Below, piece by piece: positions 6,857 through 15,126 of a DNA stretch of 29,376 nucleotides. This DNA comes from JAZKFP01 sp040386355 (GTDB lineage Bacteria; Pseudomonadota; Gammaproteobacteria; Pseudomonadales; UBA6940). Below the pieces are notes generated by a model. That model ran no database searches, was not told the DNA's origin, and worked only from the letters and a program-made list of their open reading frames with translations. Positions within the stretch are counted from its first letter, which is position 1. The number at the start of each line of letters is the position of its first letter. The DNA lies in the NCBI GenBank assembly GCA_040386355.1, contig JAZKFP010000123.1:1-29376 (forward strand), read 5' to 3'. A program made the position numbers and the translations under genes.

Positions 6857-8311
6857 ATGAAAACACGTCGCTCGTTACGATTAATTTCAGCCGTACTCAG
6901 TGGAATCATTTTAAGCTCAAGCCTTCAAGTTCAGGCTTCTAGTCACCGCGAAGCGCCCTATATTACCTCTTCACCAAAAGTAGATGGCTCAGACTTCTAC
7001 GCATTTACGAGTTATGAAAATGGTAGAGAAGATTACGTAACGATGATAGCCAACTATTTACCTTTGCAAGATTCTTACGGCGGACCAAATTATTTTGATT
7101 TAGATAGCAATGCAATTTATGAAATTCATGTTGATGGAACTGGCGACGCAGTTGAAGATTTAACATTTCGTTTTACTTTTTTCAATGAATTTACAGATCT
7201 GCAAGTTGATGCCGGCGGAACAATGGTTTCTGTACCGTTAAAAAATATCGGTGAAATTGGACCAACTAACGCTGATAACGATAACGTTCAGGTTCGTCAA
7301 ACTTACAAAGTTGATTTAATCGTAGGCGACAGAAGAACCGGCACCGTAATTCCATTAGCAGACGCTGATGGCGTTACTCGTTTTAACAAGCCACTCGATA
7401 ATATTGGTAATAAATCTATTCCAGATTACGAAGCGTACGCGAACGATCATATTTATGAACTCGAATTACCTGACAGTTGCGGTACTGCGAAAGTATTTGT
7501 TGGTCAACGTAAAGAAGGGTTTGCTGTTAACTTAGGCGAAATTTTTGACTTAGTTAATTTAAATCCGTTAGGCGCGGAAAACGCGAACACTAATACACTT
7601 GCAGATAAAAACGTTACTTCAATTGCTATTGAAGCACCTTCAGCATGTTTAACCGAAGGCGCCGAAACGGTTATCGGTACTTGGACAACGGCGAGTCAAC
7701 GGCAAGCACGTGTATTAAATCCGAATCCAACTTTTGATTCAAACCGTGATGTTGCGGTTGAAGGTGGAGCATGGACACAAGTTTCTCGTTTGGGAATGCC
7801 TTTAGTTAACGAAGTCGTTATTGGTTTAAAAGATAAAGATCAATTTAATGCAAGTGAGCCTAAAGACGACGCGCAATTTGCAACATACGTTACTAATCCT
7901 TCTCTACCCATTTTATTAGAGGCTTTATTTGGTGTAGTACCACCAAATCTTTATCCTCGAACCGATCTAGTAGCAGCATTTTTAACAGGCGTTGCCACCA
8001 TAAATAAACCTACTACTGGAGCAACTGCTGAAATATTACGATTAAATACAGCAACTGCTCCTGTAGCTGCTGCCAGCCAAGATAATCTTGGGGTAATAGG
8101 TGGTGATACTGCTGGATTTCCAAACGGCCGACGCCCTGGTGACGATGTAGTTGATGTCGCATTACGCGTGGTTATGGGTGCGTTGATTGACGATATTACG
8201 ATTGCTCCAAGTGGAGAACTCCTTTATACAGATGGCGCTACAGTTGACGCTTTAGATTTTGATGAGACTTTCCCGTATTTAACAACTCCAATTGCTGGCT
8301 CACCTCAGTAA
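6857..8311 (+). CDS. DUF4331-family exported protein
   Basis: 484-residue protein with a Sec signal peptide (MKTRRSLR, hydrophobic core, cut after LQVQA). The mature protein begins SSHREAP, the hallmark of the DUF4331 family, followed by the family's DGSDFYAF block. The start at 6857 is fixed by a strong AAGGAAGG site with proper spacing; the 32 upstream codons of the open frame lack a site and would bury the signal peptide. DUF4331 proteins are periplasmic or cell-surface proteins of unknown function. It heads an operon with a small lipoprotein (31-base gap), a TPR protein and a HupE-like membrane protein, so these four probably act together in the envelope. Family confident, function unknown. 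Confidence 0.9.
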   Translation: MKTRRSLRLISAVLSGIILSSSLQVQASSHREAPYITSSPKVDGSDFYAFTSYENGREDYVTMIANYLPLQDSYGGPNYFDLDSNAIYEIHVDGTGDAVEDLTFRFTFFNEFTDLQVDAGGTMVSVPLKNIGEIGPTNADNDNVQVRQTYKVDLIVGDRRTGTVIPLADADGVTRFNKPLDNIGNKSIPDYEAYANDHIYELELPDSCGTAKVFVGQRKEGFAVNLGEIFDLVNLNPLGAENANTNTLADKNVTSIAIEAPSACLTEGAETVIGTWTTASQRQARVLNPNPTFDSNRDVAVEGGAWTQVSRLGMPLVNEVVIGLKDKDQFNASEPKDDAQFATYVTNPSLPILLEALFGVVPPNLYPRTDLVAAFLTGVATINKPTTGATAEILRLNTATAPVAAASQDNLGVIGGDTAGFPNGRRPGDDVVDVALRVVMGALIDDITIAPSGELLYTDGATVDALDFDETFPYLTTPIAGSPQ

Positions 8312-8342
8312 GTCATTTAACTTAAATACTCGGAGGTTTGTC

Positions 8343-8558
8343 ATGCAAAAAAATCTTTCAATGCTTTTAATAGTTGCTGTAATAAGTCTGGCTGGTTGTG
8401 GTGGAGATGATGATGACGATAAACAATCTTATAATAATTTTGTGAAAAGTCTCATTGCTAATACATCTGATACAGCCTCGCCTGCTTCGGTTAATGATCG
8501 CGAATTTGAGTATGACAACTCAGAAATTGCTTTCAATGACACGTTAGCAGACGATTAA
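8343..8558 (+). CDS. Small lipoprotein
   Basis: 71-residue lipoprotein. It starts at ATG 8343 with CGGAGG six bases upstream; an earlier in-frame start overlapping the DUF4331 stop is not needed. The N terminus MQKNLSMLLIVAVISLAGC ends in a lipobox (LAGC), and the mature part begins CGGDDDDDK, an Asp run directly after the acylated cysteine. The remaining 45 residues are polar and acidic with no recognisable domain. It lies between the DUF4331 gene and the TPR gene, with only three bases before the latter's start, indicating co-translation. It may tether or partner the DUF4331 protein; this is inferred from position only. Confidence 0.75.
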   Translation: MQKNLSMLLIVAVISLAGCGGDDDDDKQSYNNFVKSLIANTSDTASPASVNDREFEYDNSEIAFNDTLADD

Positions 8559-8561
8559 TAG

Positions 8562-9800
8562 ATGAGAGCAGTTAGTAATACAATGCACAGGTGGCTAGTC
8601 GCTGCCTGTGTATTAATCATTTTATGTGTAATCAATTTTTTCCTTTTAAATTCTAAAAACATTCAAAATAATAATTCTGCAACTCGCTATATTCCTAAAG
8701 ATAATGCTGTTATTTTAAATAAAGTAACTTCTCGATCTAATTTTTCAACTCCCAATCAATTAGCAAATACAAAAGATTTAACTGGTACGCTGCAACTTGC
8801 TGAAAATTATTTTAATCAATTACGATTAACAGGTGACTCACGTTATGTGAGTTACATTCAATTACTATTAAATCCTTGGTTAAAATCTTCTTCCGTTGAC
8901 CATAATATTGTTTTACTACAAGCATTGGTCTACCAATACCAGCACGAATTTGCTAAATCTTTAGAACAATTTGATCGTGCATTACAACTTAATTCTGAAG
9001 ACGTTCGAACGTATTATTATCGGGCATATGTTTACCTAGCAATGGGCAAACCAAAACTTGCTTATGCCGATTGCATACGCAGTTTTCAACTTTCGGTATT
9101 ATTAACCATTAGCTGTACCAGCTTGGCTGAATCAAGAATGGGATTTGCTCAAAAAGCTTCAGAAAAATTGTTTTTGGCCCTTCAAAAAATAGAAGCGCAA
9201 ACCAATAGTTCTCAGGAATTAGGTGAAGCATTTTTTACATTGGCGCAAATAGAATTTCAACGCGGTCAATTTCAATCAGCGGATAAAAATTTTCAGCAAG
9301 CTCTTATCTATCAACCGAACAATATTTCAATTTTAACCGCGTATACGGATTTATTACTTCATACCCAAAAACATACTGCCGCAAAAGCCATACTTGATAA
9401 GGCACCAACTCACTCCTATTTAAAAGTTCGGCTAGCCATTACCACGCAGCATCTAGAAAGAAATAAAAATCTTTTTAATTTTTGGAAAAAAAGTAAAAGC
9501 AATGTACTCGAAAAAGAATTAGACGAGCATTTTACTTTGCAAAATATATTAGATGATAAACCGCTTGGAAGAGACTATATATTATATTTAATCGAAATTA
9601 AGAAACTCTACGATAAAGCACTAACCGCCGCATTAAAAAATTGGACCATCCACCAAGAACCTGAAGACGCCTATTTGGTGTTAAAATCCGCACAGCTTTC
9701 ACAGGCTCCTAAAAAATCAAAACCTGTTATGGAATGGGTTCAAAAATCTGCACTTGAAGATAGTCGTATTGATGATTTAGTTTCTAAATTATCGATCTGA
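8562..9800 (+). CDS. Membrane-anchored tetratricopeptide-repeat protein
   Basis: 412-residue protein with one N-terminal transmembrane segment (about residues 10-29, WLVAACVLIILCVINFFLL) and a periplasmic-type body rich in helical repeats. TPR-like units are visible at about 115-150 (VLLQALVYQYQHEFAKSLEQ) and 150-180 (YYYRAYVYLAMGKPKLAYAD), and again at 220-255 (AFFTLAQIEFQRGQFQSADK). The ATG at 8562 follows the lipoprotein stop by three bases and lacks its own strong ribosome binding site, which fits translational coupling; an alternative ATG at 8583 is possible. TPR proteins are scaffolds for protein assembly, so a role linking the DUF4331 protein and the HupE-like protein is plausible but inferred. 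Confidence 0.8.
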   Translation: MRAVSNTMHRWLVAACVLIILCVINFFLLNSKNIQNNNSATRYIPKDNAVILNKVTSRSNFSTPNQLANTKDLTGTLQLAENYFNQLRLTGDSRYVSYIQLLLNPWLKSSSVDHNIVLLQALVYQYQHEFAKSLEQFDRALQLNSEDVRTYYYRAYVYLAMGKPKLAYADCIRSFQLSVLLTISCTSLAESRMGFAQKASEKLFLALQKIEAQTNSSQELGEAFFTLAQIEFQRGQFQSADKNFQQALIYQPNNISILTAYTDLLLHTQKHTAAKAILDKAPTHSYLKVRLAITTQHLERNKNLFNFWKKSKSNVLEKELDEHFTLQNILDDKPLGRDYILYLIEIKKLYDKALTAALKNWTIHQEPEDAYLVLKSAQLSQAPKKSKPVMEWVQKSALEDSRIDDLVSKLSI

Positions 9801-9837
9801 TTCCACCAATCTTACCTATGAAAAGCAAAATACTTTT

Positions 9838-10995
9838 ATGAAATTTCATGCCTATTTTTTTTTAAAAACTAGATTTACGATTTTTTTATTTTTGAATAGT
9901 TTATGTTTATTATTTTCCCATTCTGCTTGGAGCCATACCACTGCCAATCATTTTTTTGATCTTGAATTAGATTCTCAAATCTTCAATGGTGAAATTTTGT
10001 TAGCAATTCCTGATATTGCTCATGCTATTGGTTTGGATGCCAATAAAAATGATGTAGTCACGTGGAATGAGATTACTCAATCCAAAAATCAAATAAATAC
10101 TTATGTTTACTCGCATTTAAAAATCAACGTATCCTCCACTACCGCAACAAAAAATTGTGTACTACCTGATTTTTCGTATGCGTTAAAAGATTTAAGTGAT
10201 AGCACTTATCTTTCTTTAGAATTTAAAAATGCATGCTCATTTAAAGAACTAGATAAATTTGAATCTCTAACAATTAAAGATTCATTATTTTTTGAATACG
10301 ATGATCAACACAAAGGTATTTTAAACTTTATTCATCAAAACCATTCTTCAGCTTTTATTTTTACTAAAGATAACAATGATCTTTCTATTGATTTAAAGGA
10401 CATGTCTAAGCAGAGCGCAGTAAAAAGTGCAGTAATAAGTTTTATGCACGAAGGTATGGTTCACATATGGTCAGGCTATGATCATTTAGTTTTCTTATTG
10501 GCTTTAATTCTTCCAATTTTTTCCATTTCAACTGCGCGTTTTTCACATCAATTCATTGATTTGGTAAAAATTATCACTGCTTTTAGCGTGGCGCATTCTT
10601 TAACATTGAGTTCGGTTATTTTTAAATGGATTACTATTCCTAGCCGTATTGTTGAAAGTTTAATTGCACTTTCCGTGATCATTGCAGGCCTAAATGTAAT
10701 TTGGCCGATATTCAAACATAAAACTTGGTTAGTTGGTTTAGGCTTTGGACTTATTCACGGTTTTGGTTTTGCTTCTGCGATTGGTGATTTAGATTGGCAA
10801 CAAGGTCAAGTATTGTTAAATGTATTTAGTTTTAATGTAGGTGTTGAAATTGGACAGATTGTTGTAGTCATTTTTATTCTTCCGCTGTTATGGAGTTTAA
10901 AAAAATCTAAAAAGATAGATACTTTATTAAATCCAATCTTAGGCGCAACTATTACTGGATTTGGAGCATTCTGGCTGTTTGAACGTTTGATTTAA
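9838..10995 (+). CDS. HupE/UreJ-family membrane protein with N-terminal EF-hand-like loop
   Basis: 385-residue protein with a signal peptide (cut near HSAWS), a periplasmic domain of about 170 residues, and a C-terminal HupE/UreJ_2-type membrane domain of about six helices. The membrane domain opens with the family signature MHEGMVHIWSGYDHLVFLLAL, with His209, Asp215 and His216 as likely metal ligands. Further conserved-looking blocks are HSLTLSSV and GLGFGLIHGFGFA. Residues 67-78 (DANKNDVVTWNE) form a textbook 12-residue EF-hand loop with Asp1, Asn3, Asn5, Thr9 and Glu12, suggesting Ca2+ binding in the periplasmic part. HupE and UreJ proteins are linked to Ni or other metal transport; there is no hydrogenase or urease gene here, so the substrate is unknown. 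Last gene of the DUF4331 operon. Confidence 0.85.
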   Translation: MKFHAYFFLKTRFTIFLFLNSLCLLFSHSAWSHTTANHFFDLELDSQIFNGEILLAIPDIAHAIGLDANKNDVVTWNEITQSKNQINTYVYSHLKINVSSTTATKNCVLPDFSYALKDLSDSTYLSLEFKNACSFKELDKFESLTIKDSLFFEYDDQHKGILNFIHQNHSSAFIFTKDNNDLSIDLKDMSKQSAVKSAVISFMHEGMVHIWSGYDHLVFLLALILPIFSISTARFSHQFIDLVKIITAFSVAHSLTLSSVIFKWITIPSRIVESLIALSVIIAGLNVIWPIFKHKTWLVGLGFGLIHGFGFASAIGDLDWQQGQVLLNVFSFNVGVEIGQIVVVIFILPLLWSLKKSKKIDTLLNPILGATITGFGAFWLFERLI

Positions 10996-11288
10996 CCTTC
11001 AAGGGAATATAATTTTAGGCAATCAACAAATGTTTTAACACAGTTTTATAAAAAATTATCTTCTTCATAATAATGTGCGACAGAGCACAAACCTACTCTA
11101 TTCGTGAGTGATAACTTTCCTTTGATGTCAGTAAATAAGGTGCTTAATAATCATATTGATATGTCTAGTCAAGATCATAAGTGGTACTTAAAAAGCCCAT
11201 TTAAAGCAAATTCTCCTTTTTAAAAACCGTTGTAAAAAATCGCCTTAAAAAGTAAATAATTTAGAATTCTAGTTAAAGGAAAATTATT

Positions 11289-12464
11289 ATGAAAGCATTA
11301 TGTTGGCATGGGAAAAACGATGTTCGCATGGATAATGTAGATGACCCTACTATTCAGCATCCTCAAGACATAATTATAAAAGTGACGGCAACTGCCATTT
11401 GTGGATCAGATTTACATATTTTAAATGGCATGGTTCCAACGATGCAGGCGGGTGATATTTTAGGCCATGAATTTATGGGAGAAATTGTTGAAGCTGGAGA
11501 CGATGTTAGCGCGTTAAAGTTAGGTCAAAAAGTAGTTGTACCTTTTACTATTTCTTGTGGTCATTGTTTTTTTTGCGAAAAAGATTTGTTTTCTTTATGT
11601 GATGAATCAAATCCAAAAGCTGAAATTGCAAAAAAACAAATGGGACATGCTACAGCAGGAATTTTTGGTTATTCCCATATGACCGGTGGATTTTCTGGCG
11701 GACAAGCAGAATATGTTCGAGTGCCGTATGCTAACGTTGGCCCAATTGTCTCACCCGCTGGAATTGAAGATGATAAAGTTCTTTTTTTATCGGATATTTT
11801 TCCTACCGGATATATGGCAGCAGAAAATGCCAATATTAAACCAGGTGATACTGTTGCCGTTTGGGGTTGCGGTCCAGTTGGACAATTTGCAATTCGCAGT
11901 GCATGGATGCTGGGTGCCGGACGTGTAATTGCTATCGATGGATCAAAAGAACGTGCAGCGCTCGCTAAAAGTTATGGCAATGCGGAAGTTATTCAAAGTA
12001 CGGATGCCGATGAGGTATATCACGCATTGATGGATATGACTCAAGATCGCGGCCCCGATAGTTGTATTGATGCTGTCGGTGCAGAAGCGCATGGAAGTGG
12101 AATTATTGAAGCATTAATTGATCAAGCAAAAAATATTGCGAATATTCCTTTCCCACATCCCTATGTTATTCAACAAATTGCTAAATGTTGTTGCAAGGGT
12201 GGAACGCTTTCGATTCCAGGAGTGTATGTCGGATTCGCAAATATGATTCCGCTTGGAACCATTATGAATAAAGCATTGACTATCAAAACCGGTCAAACTC
12301 ATGTACAAAAATATTTACCGTTATTAATGAATAAGATTTTAGATCACGAAATTGATTTATCAGAGATTATTACGCATCGAATAAAATTGGCAGATGCTGC
12401 GAAAGGTTATGATTTGTTTAAGAATAAGAAAGAAGGATGTATTAAAGTATTTATGACACCCTAG
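11289..12464 (+). CDS. Zn-dependent alcohol dehydrogenase, formaldehyde-dehydrogenase-like group
   Basis: 391-residue NAD(P)-dependent medium-chain dehydrogenase. Catalytic zinc ligands visible are Cys38 (ICGSDLH), His60 and Glu61 (GHEFMG). Structural zinc cysteines are Cys90, Cys93, Cys96 and Cys104 (SCGHCFFCEKDLFSLC). The nucleotide-binding loop is WGCGPVG. Length and the GYSHMTGGFSGGQAEYVRVP block fit the subgroup annotated as glutathione-independent formaldehyde dehydrogenase-like, so it may oxidise aldehydes or alcohols without glutathione, but the substrate is not determined by sequence. AAAGGA lies upstream of the ATG. It is convergent with fghA, and together with frmA suggests two parallel aldehyde routes in one neighbourhood. 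The 293-base gap upstream (10996-11288) shows no other gene. Confidence 0.88.
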   Translation: MKALCWHGKNDVRMDNVDDPTIQHPQDIIIKVTATAICGSDLHILNGMVPTMQAGDILGHEFMGEIVEAGDDVSALKLGQKVVVPFTISCGHCFFCEKDLFSLCDESNPKAEIAKKQMGHATAGIFGYSHMTGGFSGGQAEYVRVPYANVGPIVSPAGIEDDKVLFLSDIFPTGYMAAENANIKPGDTVAVWGCGPVGQFAIRSAWMLGAGRVIAIDGSKERAALAKSYGNAEVIQSTDADEVYHALMDMTQDRGPDSCIDAVGAEAHGSGIIEALIDQAKNIANIPFPHPYVIQQIAKCCCKGGTLSIPGVYVGFANMIPLGTIMNKALTIKTGQTHVQKYLPLLMNKILDHEIDLSEIITHRIKLADAAKGYDLFKNKKEGCIKVFMTP

Positions 12465-12516
12465 CTTTGATCATGCCCGTCTCAGAATAAGTTTGTCACA
12501 CGTGGCGGGGGTTAAT

Positions 12517-13362
12517 TTAAGAATAAAGAAATTTTGAGTGAAACTTTAAATGCTCGTCAATAAAACTTGCTATGAAGTAGTAACTATGGTCGTAACCCGC
12601 ATGCAAATGAATGTCAGTGTTTATTTGCATGCGCCTACAGGCTTCTTCAAAATTCTGTGTTTGCAATTGTTCAGCTAAAAATTGATCTGCCAATCCTTGA
12701 TCAATTCGAACTTTAAAATCTTTTGATATATTTTGATTTTGTATTAACCAAGTTGCATCGTACATTTGCCAATCTTTTTTATCTTTTCCTAAATAATTCG
12801 AAAATGCTTTTATTCCCCAAGGCACATTCATTGGATTAACAATCGGTGAAAATGCAGAAACTGACGTATAAGAATTTGGATTTCGCAGCGCAATAACTAA
12901 CGCACCGTGTCCACCCATAGAATGCCCAGATATTGCCTTTTTATTTGTGACGGCAAAATTGTTTTCAATTAAATGTGGTAATTCTTTCACAATATAATCG
13001 TACATTTGATAATTTGCGGACCATGGTTCTTGCGTCGCATTAATATAAAAACCTGCGCCTAAACCGAAATCATAAGCAGCACTTTCATCGTCTGGCACGT
13101 TATTCCCACGCGGACTTGTATCGGGAATTACCAACATAATTCCTAATTGAGCAGCTATCTTCTGCGCACCCGATTTTGTGGAAAAATTTTCATCTGTGCA
13201 GGTCAATCCTGACAACCAATATAACACAGGTACTTTGTTTCCATCCAACATCTGCGGTGGCATAAATACTGAAAAATGCATATCGCAGTGCAGCGTTGGA
13301 GAAAAATGCTGAAAACGTTTTTGAAATCCTTCGCAACATTTCGTGCTGGTTATTTCTTTCAT
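12517..13362 (-). CDS. fghA: S-formylglutathione hydrolase
   Basis: 281-residue alpha/beta-hydrolase of the esterase D family. It hydrolyses S-formylglutathione to formate and glutathione, the second step of glutathione-dependent formaldehyde detoxification. The nucleophile elbow GHSMGGHG holds Ser148. The C-terminal catalytic residues are visible in KVRIDQGLADQF (Asp) and HAGYDHSYYFI (His). The N-terminal block PVLYWLSGLTCTDENF is diagnostic. I choose the ATG at 13362, preceded by GGAA at good spacing, over the TTG at 13374 that the open frame allows. It partners FrmA encoded at 16493-17602 on the same strand; the two are usually adjacent but are separated here by a peroxidase gene and a decayed defence cassette. 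Confidence 0.95.
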   Translation of the reverse strand: MKEITSTKCCEGFQKRFQHFSPTLHCDMHFSVFMPPQMLDGNKVPVLYWLSGLTCTDENFSTKSGAQKIAAQLGIMLVIPDTSPRGNNVPDDESAAYDFGLGAGFYINATQEPWSANYQMYDYIVKELPHLIENNFAVTNKKAISGHSMGGHGALVIALRNPNSYTSVSAFSPIVNPMNVPWGIKAFSNYLGKDKKDWQMYDATWLIQNQNISKDFKVRIDQGLADQFLAEQLQTQNFEEACRRMQINTDIHLHAGYDHSYYFIASFIDEHLKFHSKFLYS

Positions 13363-13557
13363 TAAAATTTCCAATTCTTAAATGCGAATTTATCTTCGAA
13401 CCGATTTATATTATTACATTCATTTTAACGCATGATGCATTTCTTTAAACGAGTTTATCAATGCTTCTAGGTTTGATGCGATGAAGCGCATTGCATATGC
13501 AATTTCAGTAACGATCCTGTGGGAGAAAAGAGAAGAGCACTTGTCACTCTCGAAATT

Positions 13558-14124
13558 TCATAATGCTTTTTCAATTGCCTTGCTGACGTCCTCCGAATCC
13601 GGTTTTACTAAGCTACCAAAATGTTTAATTAACACGCCTTTTTTATCTACTACGTATTTATTAAAGTTCCATTTTGGTGCTTTAGACTGTGCAGCTAAAC
13701 CTTTAAAAACCGCATTCGCCTCATCGCCTTTTACATGAGTTGGCGCTAGCATGGTAAAAGTTACGCCGTAATTTAAAAAACAAATACCAGCAGCTTCTGC
13801 TTCGTCTTTCGATTCTTGAGTAAAGTCATCGCTCGCAAAACCGATGACTACCAATCCTTTTTCTTTGTATTTTTGGTTGATGGCTTCTAATGCTTTAAAT
13901 TGCGATGTAAATCCGCAGTGACTAGCAGTATTGATAATTAATACAGGCTTGTTTTCAGTTAAGGTACACATATCAACTTCTTTAATGGAGTGTAAAACTC
14001 GATATTTTCCATGGAGGTAAGCGGGACATTCTGCTGAAGCGACGCTACTCAGTGAAACAATCCAGGAAACGAATAAGACTGGAATACAATTTTTGAAGTT
14101 GGAAAAAAGACGTTGCTGATTCAT
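13558..14124 (-). CDS. Exported glutathione peroxidase-family protein
   Basis: 188-residue protein of the glutathione/thioredoxin peroxidase family, with an N-terminal signal peptide (hydrophobic stretch before SSVASAEC). The peroxidatic cysteine is Cys70 in NTASHCGFTSQF. The Trp-Asn pair of the catalytic tetrad is present in KWNFNKYVVD (Trp152, Asn153), and NYGVTFTM matches the family's third block. The usual CNQF(G) glutamine motif is replaced by SDDFTQE, so the catalytic Gln is absent or shifted to residue 103; this variant occurs in a subset of exported members. The start at 14124 is preferred because GGATC is correctly spaced; an open frame extends upstream to 14178. It likely removes peroxides in the periplasm. 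It precedes fghA on the same strand. Confidence 0.85.
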   Translation of the reverse strand: MNQQRLFSNFKNCIPVLFVSWIVSLSSVASAECPAYLHGKYRVLHSIKEVDMCTLTENKPVLIINTASHCGFTSQFKALEAINQKYKEKGLVVIGFASDDFTQESKDEAEAAGICFLNYGVTFTMLAPTHVKGDEANAVFKGLAAQSKAPKWNFNKYVVDKKGVLIKHFGSLVKPDSEDVSKAIEKAL

Positions 14125-14243
14125 AATCATGATCCAAAAATAGATAAAAAAGATTGTTAGCGTTTTTTTTAACTGCAAAATATTTTACGCTACTAAGTTG
14201 TTGCATTGGGTTTTCCCACACGGTTCGATCAACAGAGCCTAAC

Positions 14244-15126
14244 TTAATCAATAGTTTCGAGAACTTTATAGGGCGGATTAGCAAACTCCCAGGATTGAAT
14301 ATCTTTATATAATTGTGTGTTTTTCTATTCGGAGGAATCAAAAGCTAACCTCAGGGATATTGCAATATCCTCTTTGGAAACAGACCTTTTTATTTTAAAT
14401 ATTCCTTTTTTTGTACAACCTCTAGACAAGATTGCAAGTAAATCATGTCCTTGACATATCTGAATAGGTTCTGCCTTTTTCAACAAGTTAATTTCAGTCG
14501 TTATTTCCTCTACAGACTAATTTAACTCACGAGAGACTAAATCAAATAAATTGTCATAATCCATTTCCCATCTTTCATTTACAAGACGAGCTGGATTGTA
14601 TTTTTTAAAATTGATCTTTAATTTCTTAATGATGGAAAGTCTTCTAATGTTCTCAAAGGGTAATGCCAATTCATTTAATTTTGTTCGAATATTTTCATGT
14701 GAATGTTCAACATCAAATTCAATTAAGAATTTATTTAATGCTTTAGAGCCGACCAAAAAACCATCCAAATCTCGTGCTTCGATTCAGTAAATCAAATTCT
14801 GAATATTGATAAGTCAACCATCAATCGAGTCGCAATCATTATCGACAACACCTAAGGCTCCTTCAAAAAGTTGTGAATTTAACTTTTTGATTGCTTCAAT
14901 TACATTCTTTTTACTTTGAGCTATTACTACTTGACAGGAAGTTGAATTAATTCGAGATTTAAAAAATCGGCTATCGTCATTTCCCTCTACTAATAATAAT
15001 GCACCATTGAAACCAGTTCTCGCCATAATCGATTCGGCAGAAACATCACTCGGCTTTCTTGAATAATTAGATAAGGTTTCGAGAGAAATATCATCAGTTT
15101 TGCTTGAGAAATCAGAGATCAGTCAT
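14244..15126 (-). pseudogene. Decayed DUF4435 (TOPRIM/OLD-like) gene, AriB-like
   Basis: One reading frame can be followed for about 290 codons with four in-frame stops: TGA at 14814-14816, TGA at 14784-14786, TAG at 14517-14519 and TAG at 14325-14327, before the final TAA at 14244. The start is also damaged: the ATG at 15126 overlapping the upstream gene is out of frame with the rest. Recognisable DUF4435 features are GALLLVEGNDDSRFF, LGVVDNDCDSIDG, EARDLDGFLVGSKALNKFL, QGHDLLAIL and LYKDIQSWEFANPP near the end. DUF4435 is the TOPRIM-type nuclease subunit AriB of PARIS antiphage systems, and the AAA gene directly upstream fits AriA. The gene is almost certainly not functional as a full-length protein. 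Confidence 0.85.

Noticed and set aside
13491..13504. 14-bp palindrome ATTGCATATGCAAT between fghA and the peroxidase gene
   Set aside because: An AT-rich dyad of this length is expected by chance at this base composition, and it has no partner elsewhere in the window.
14784..14816. In-frame TGA codons in the DUF4435 gene as selenocysteine or recoded Trp
   Set aside because: TAA and TAG stops and a frameshift occur in the same gene pair, and intact neighbours use TGA as a normal stop, so inactivation is the simpler reading.
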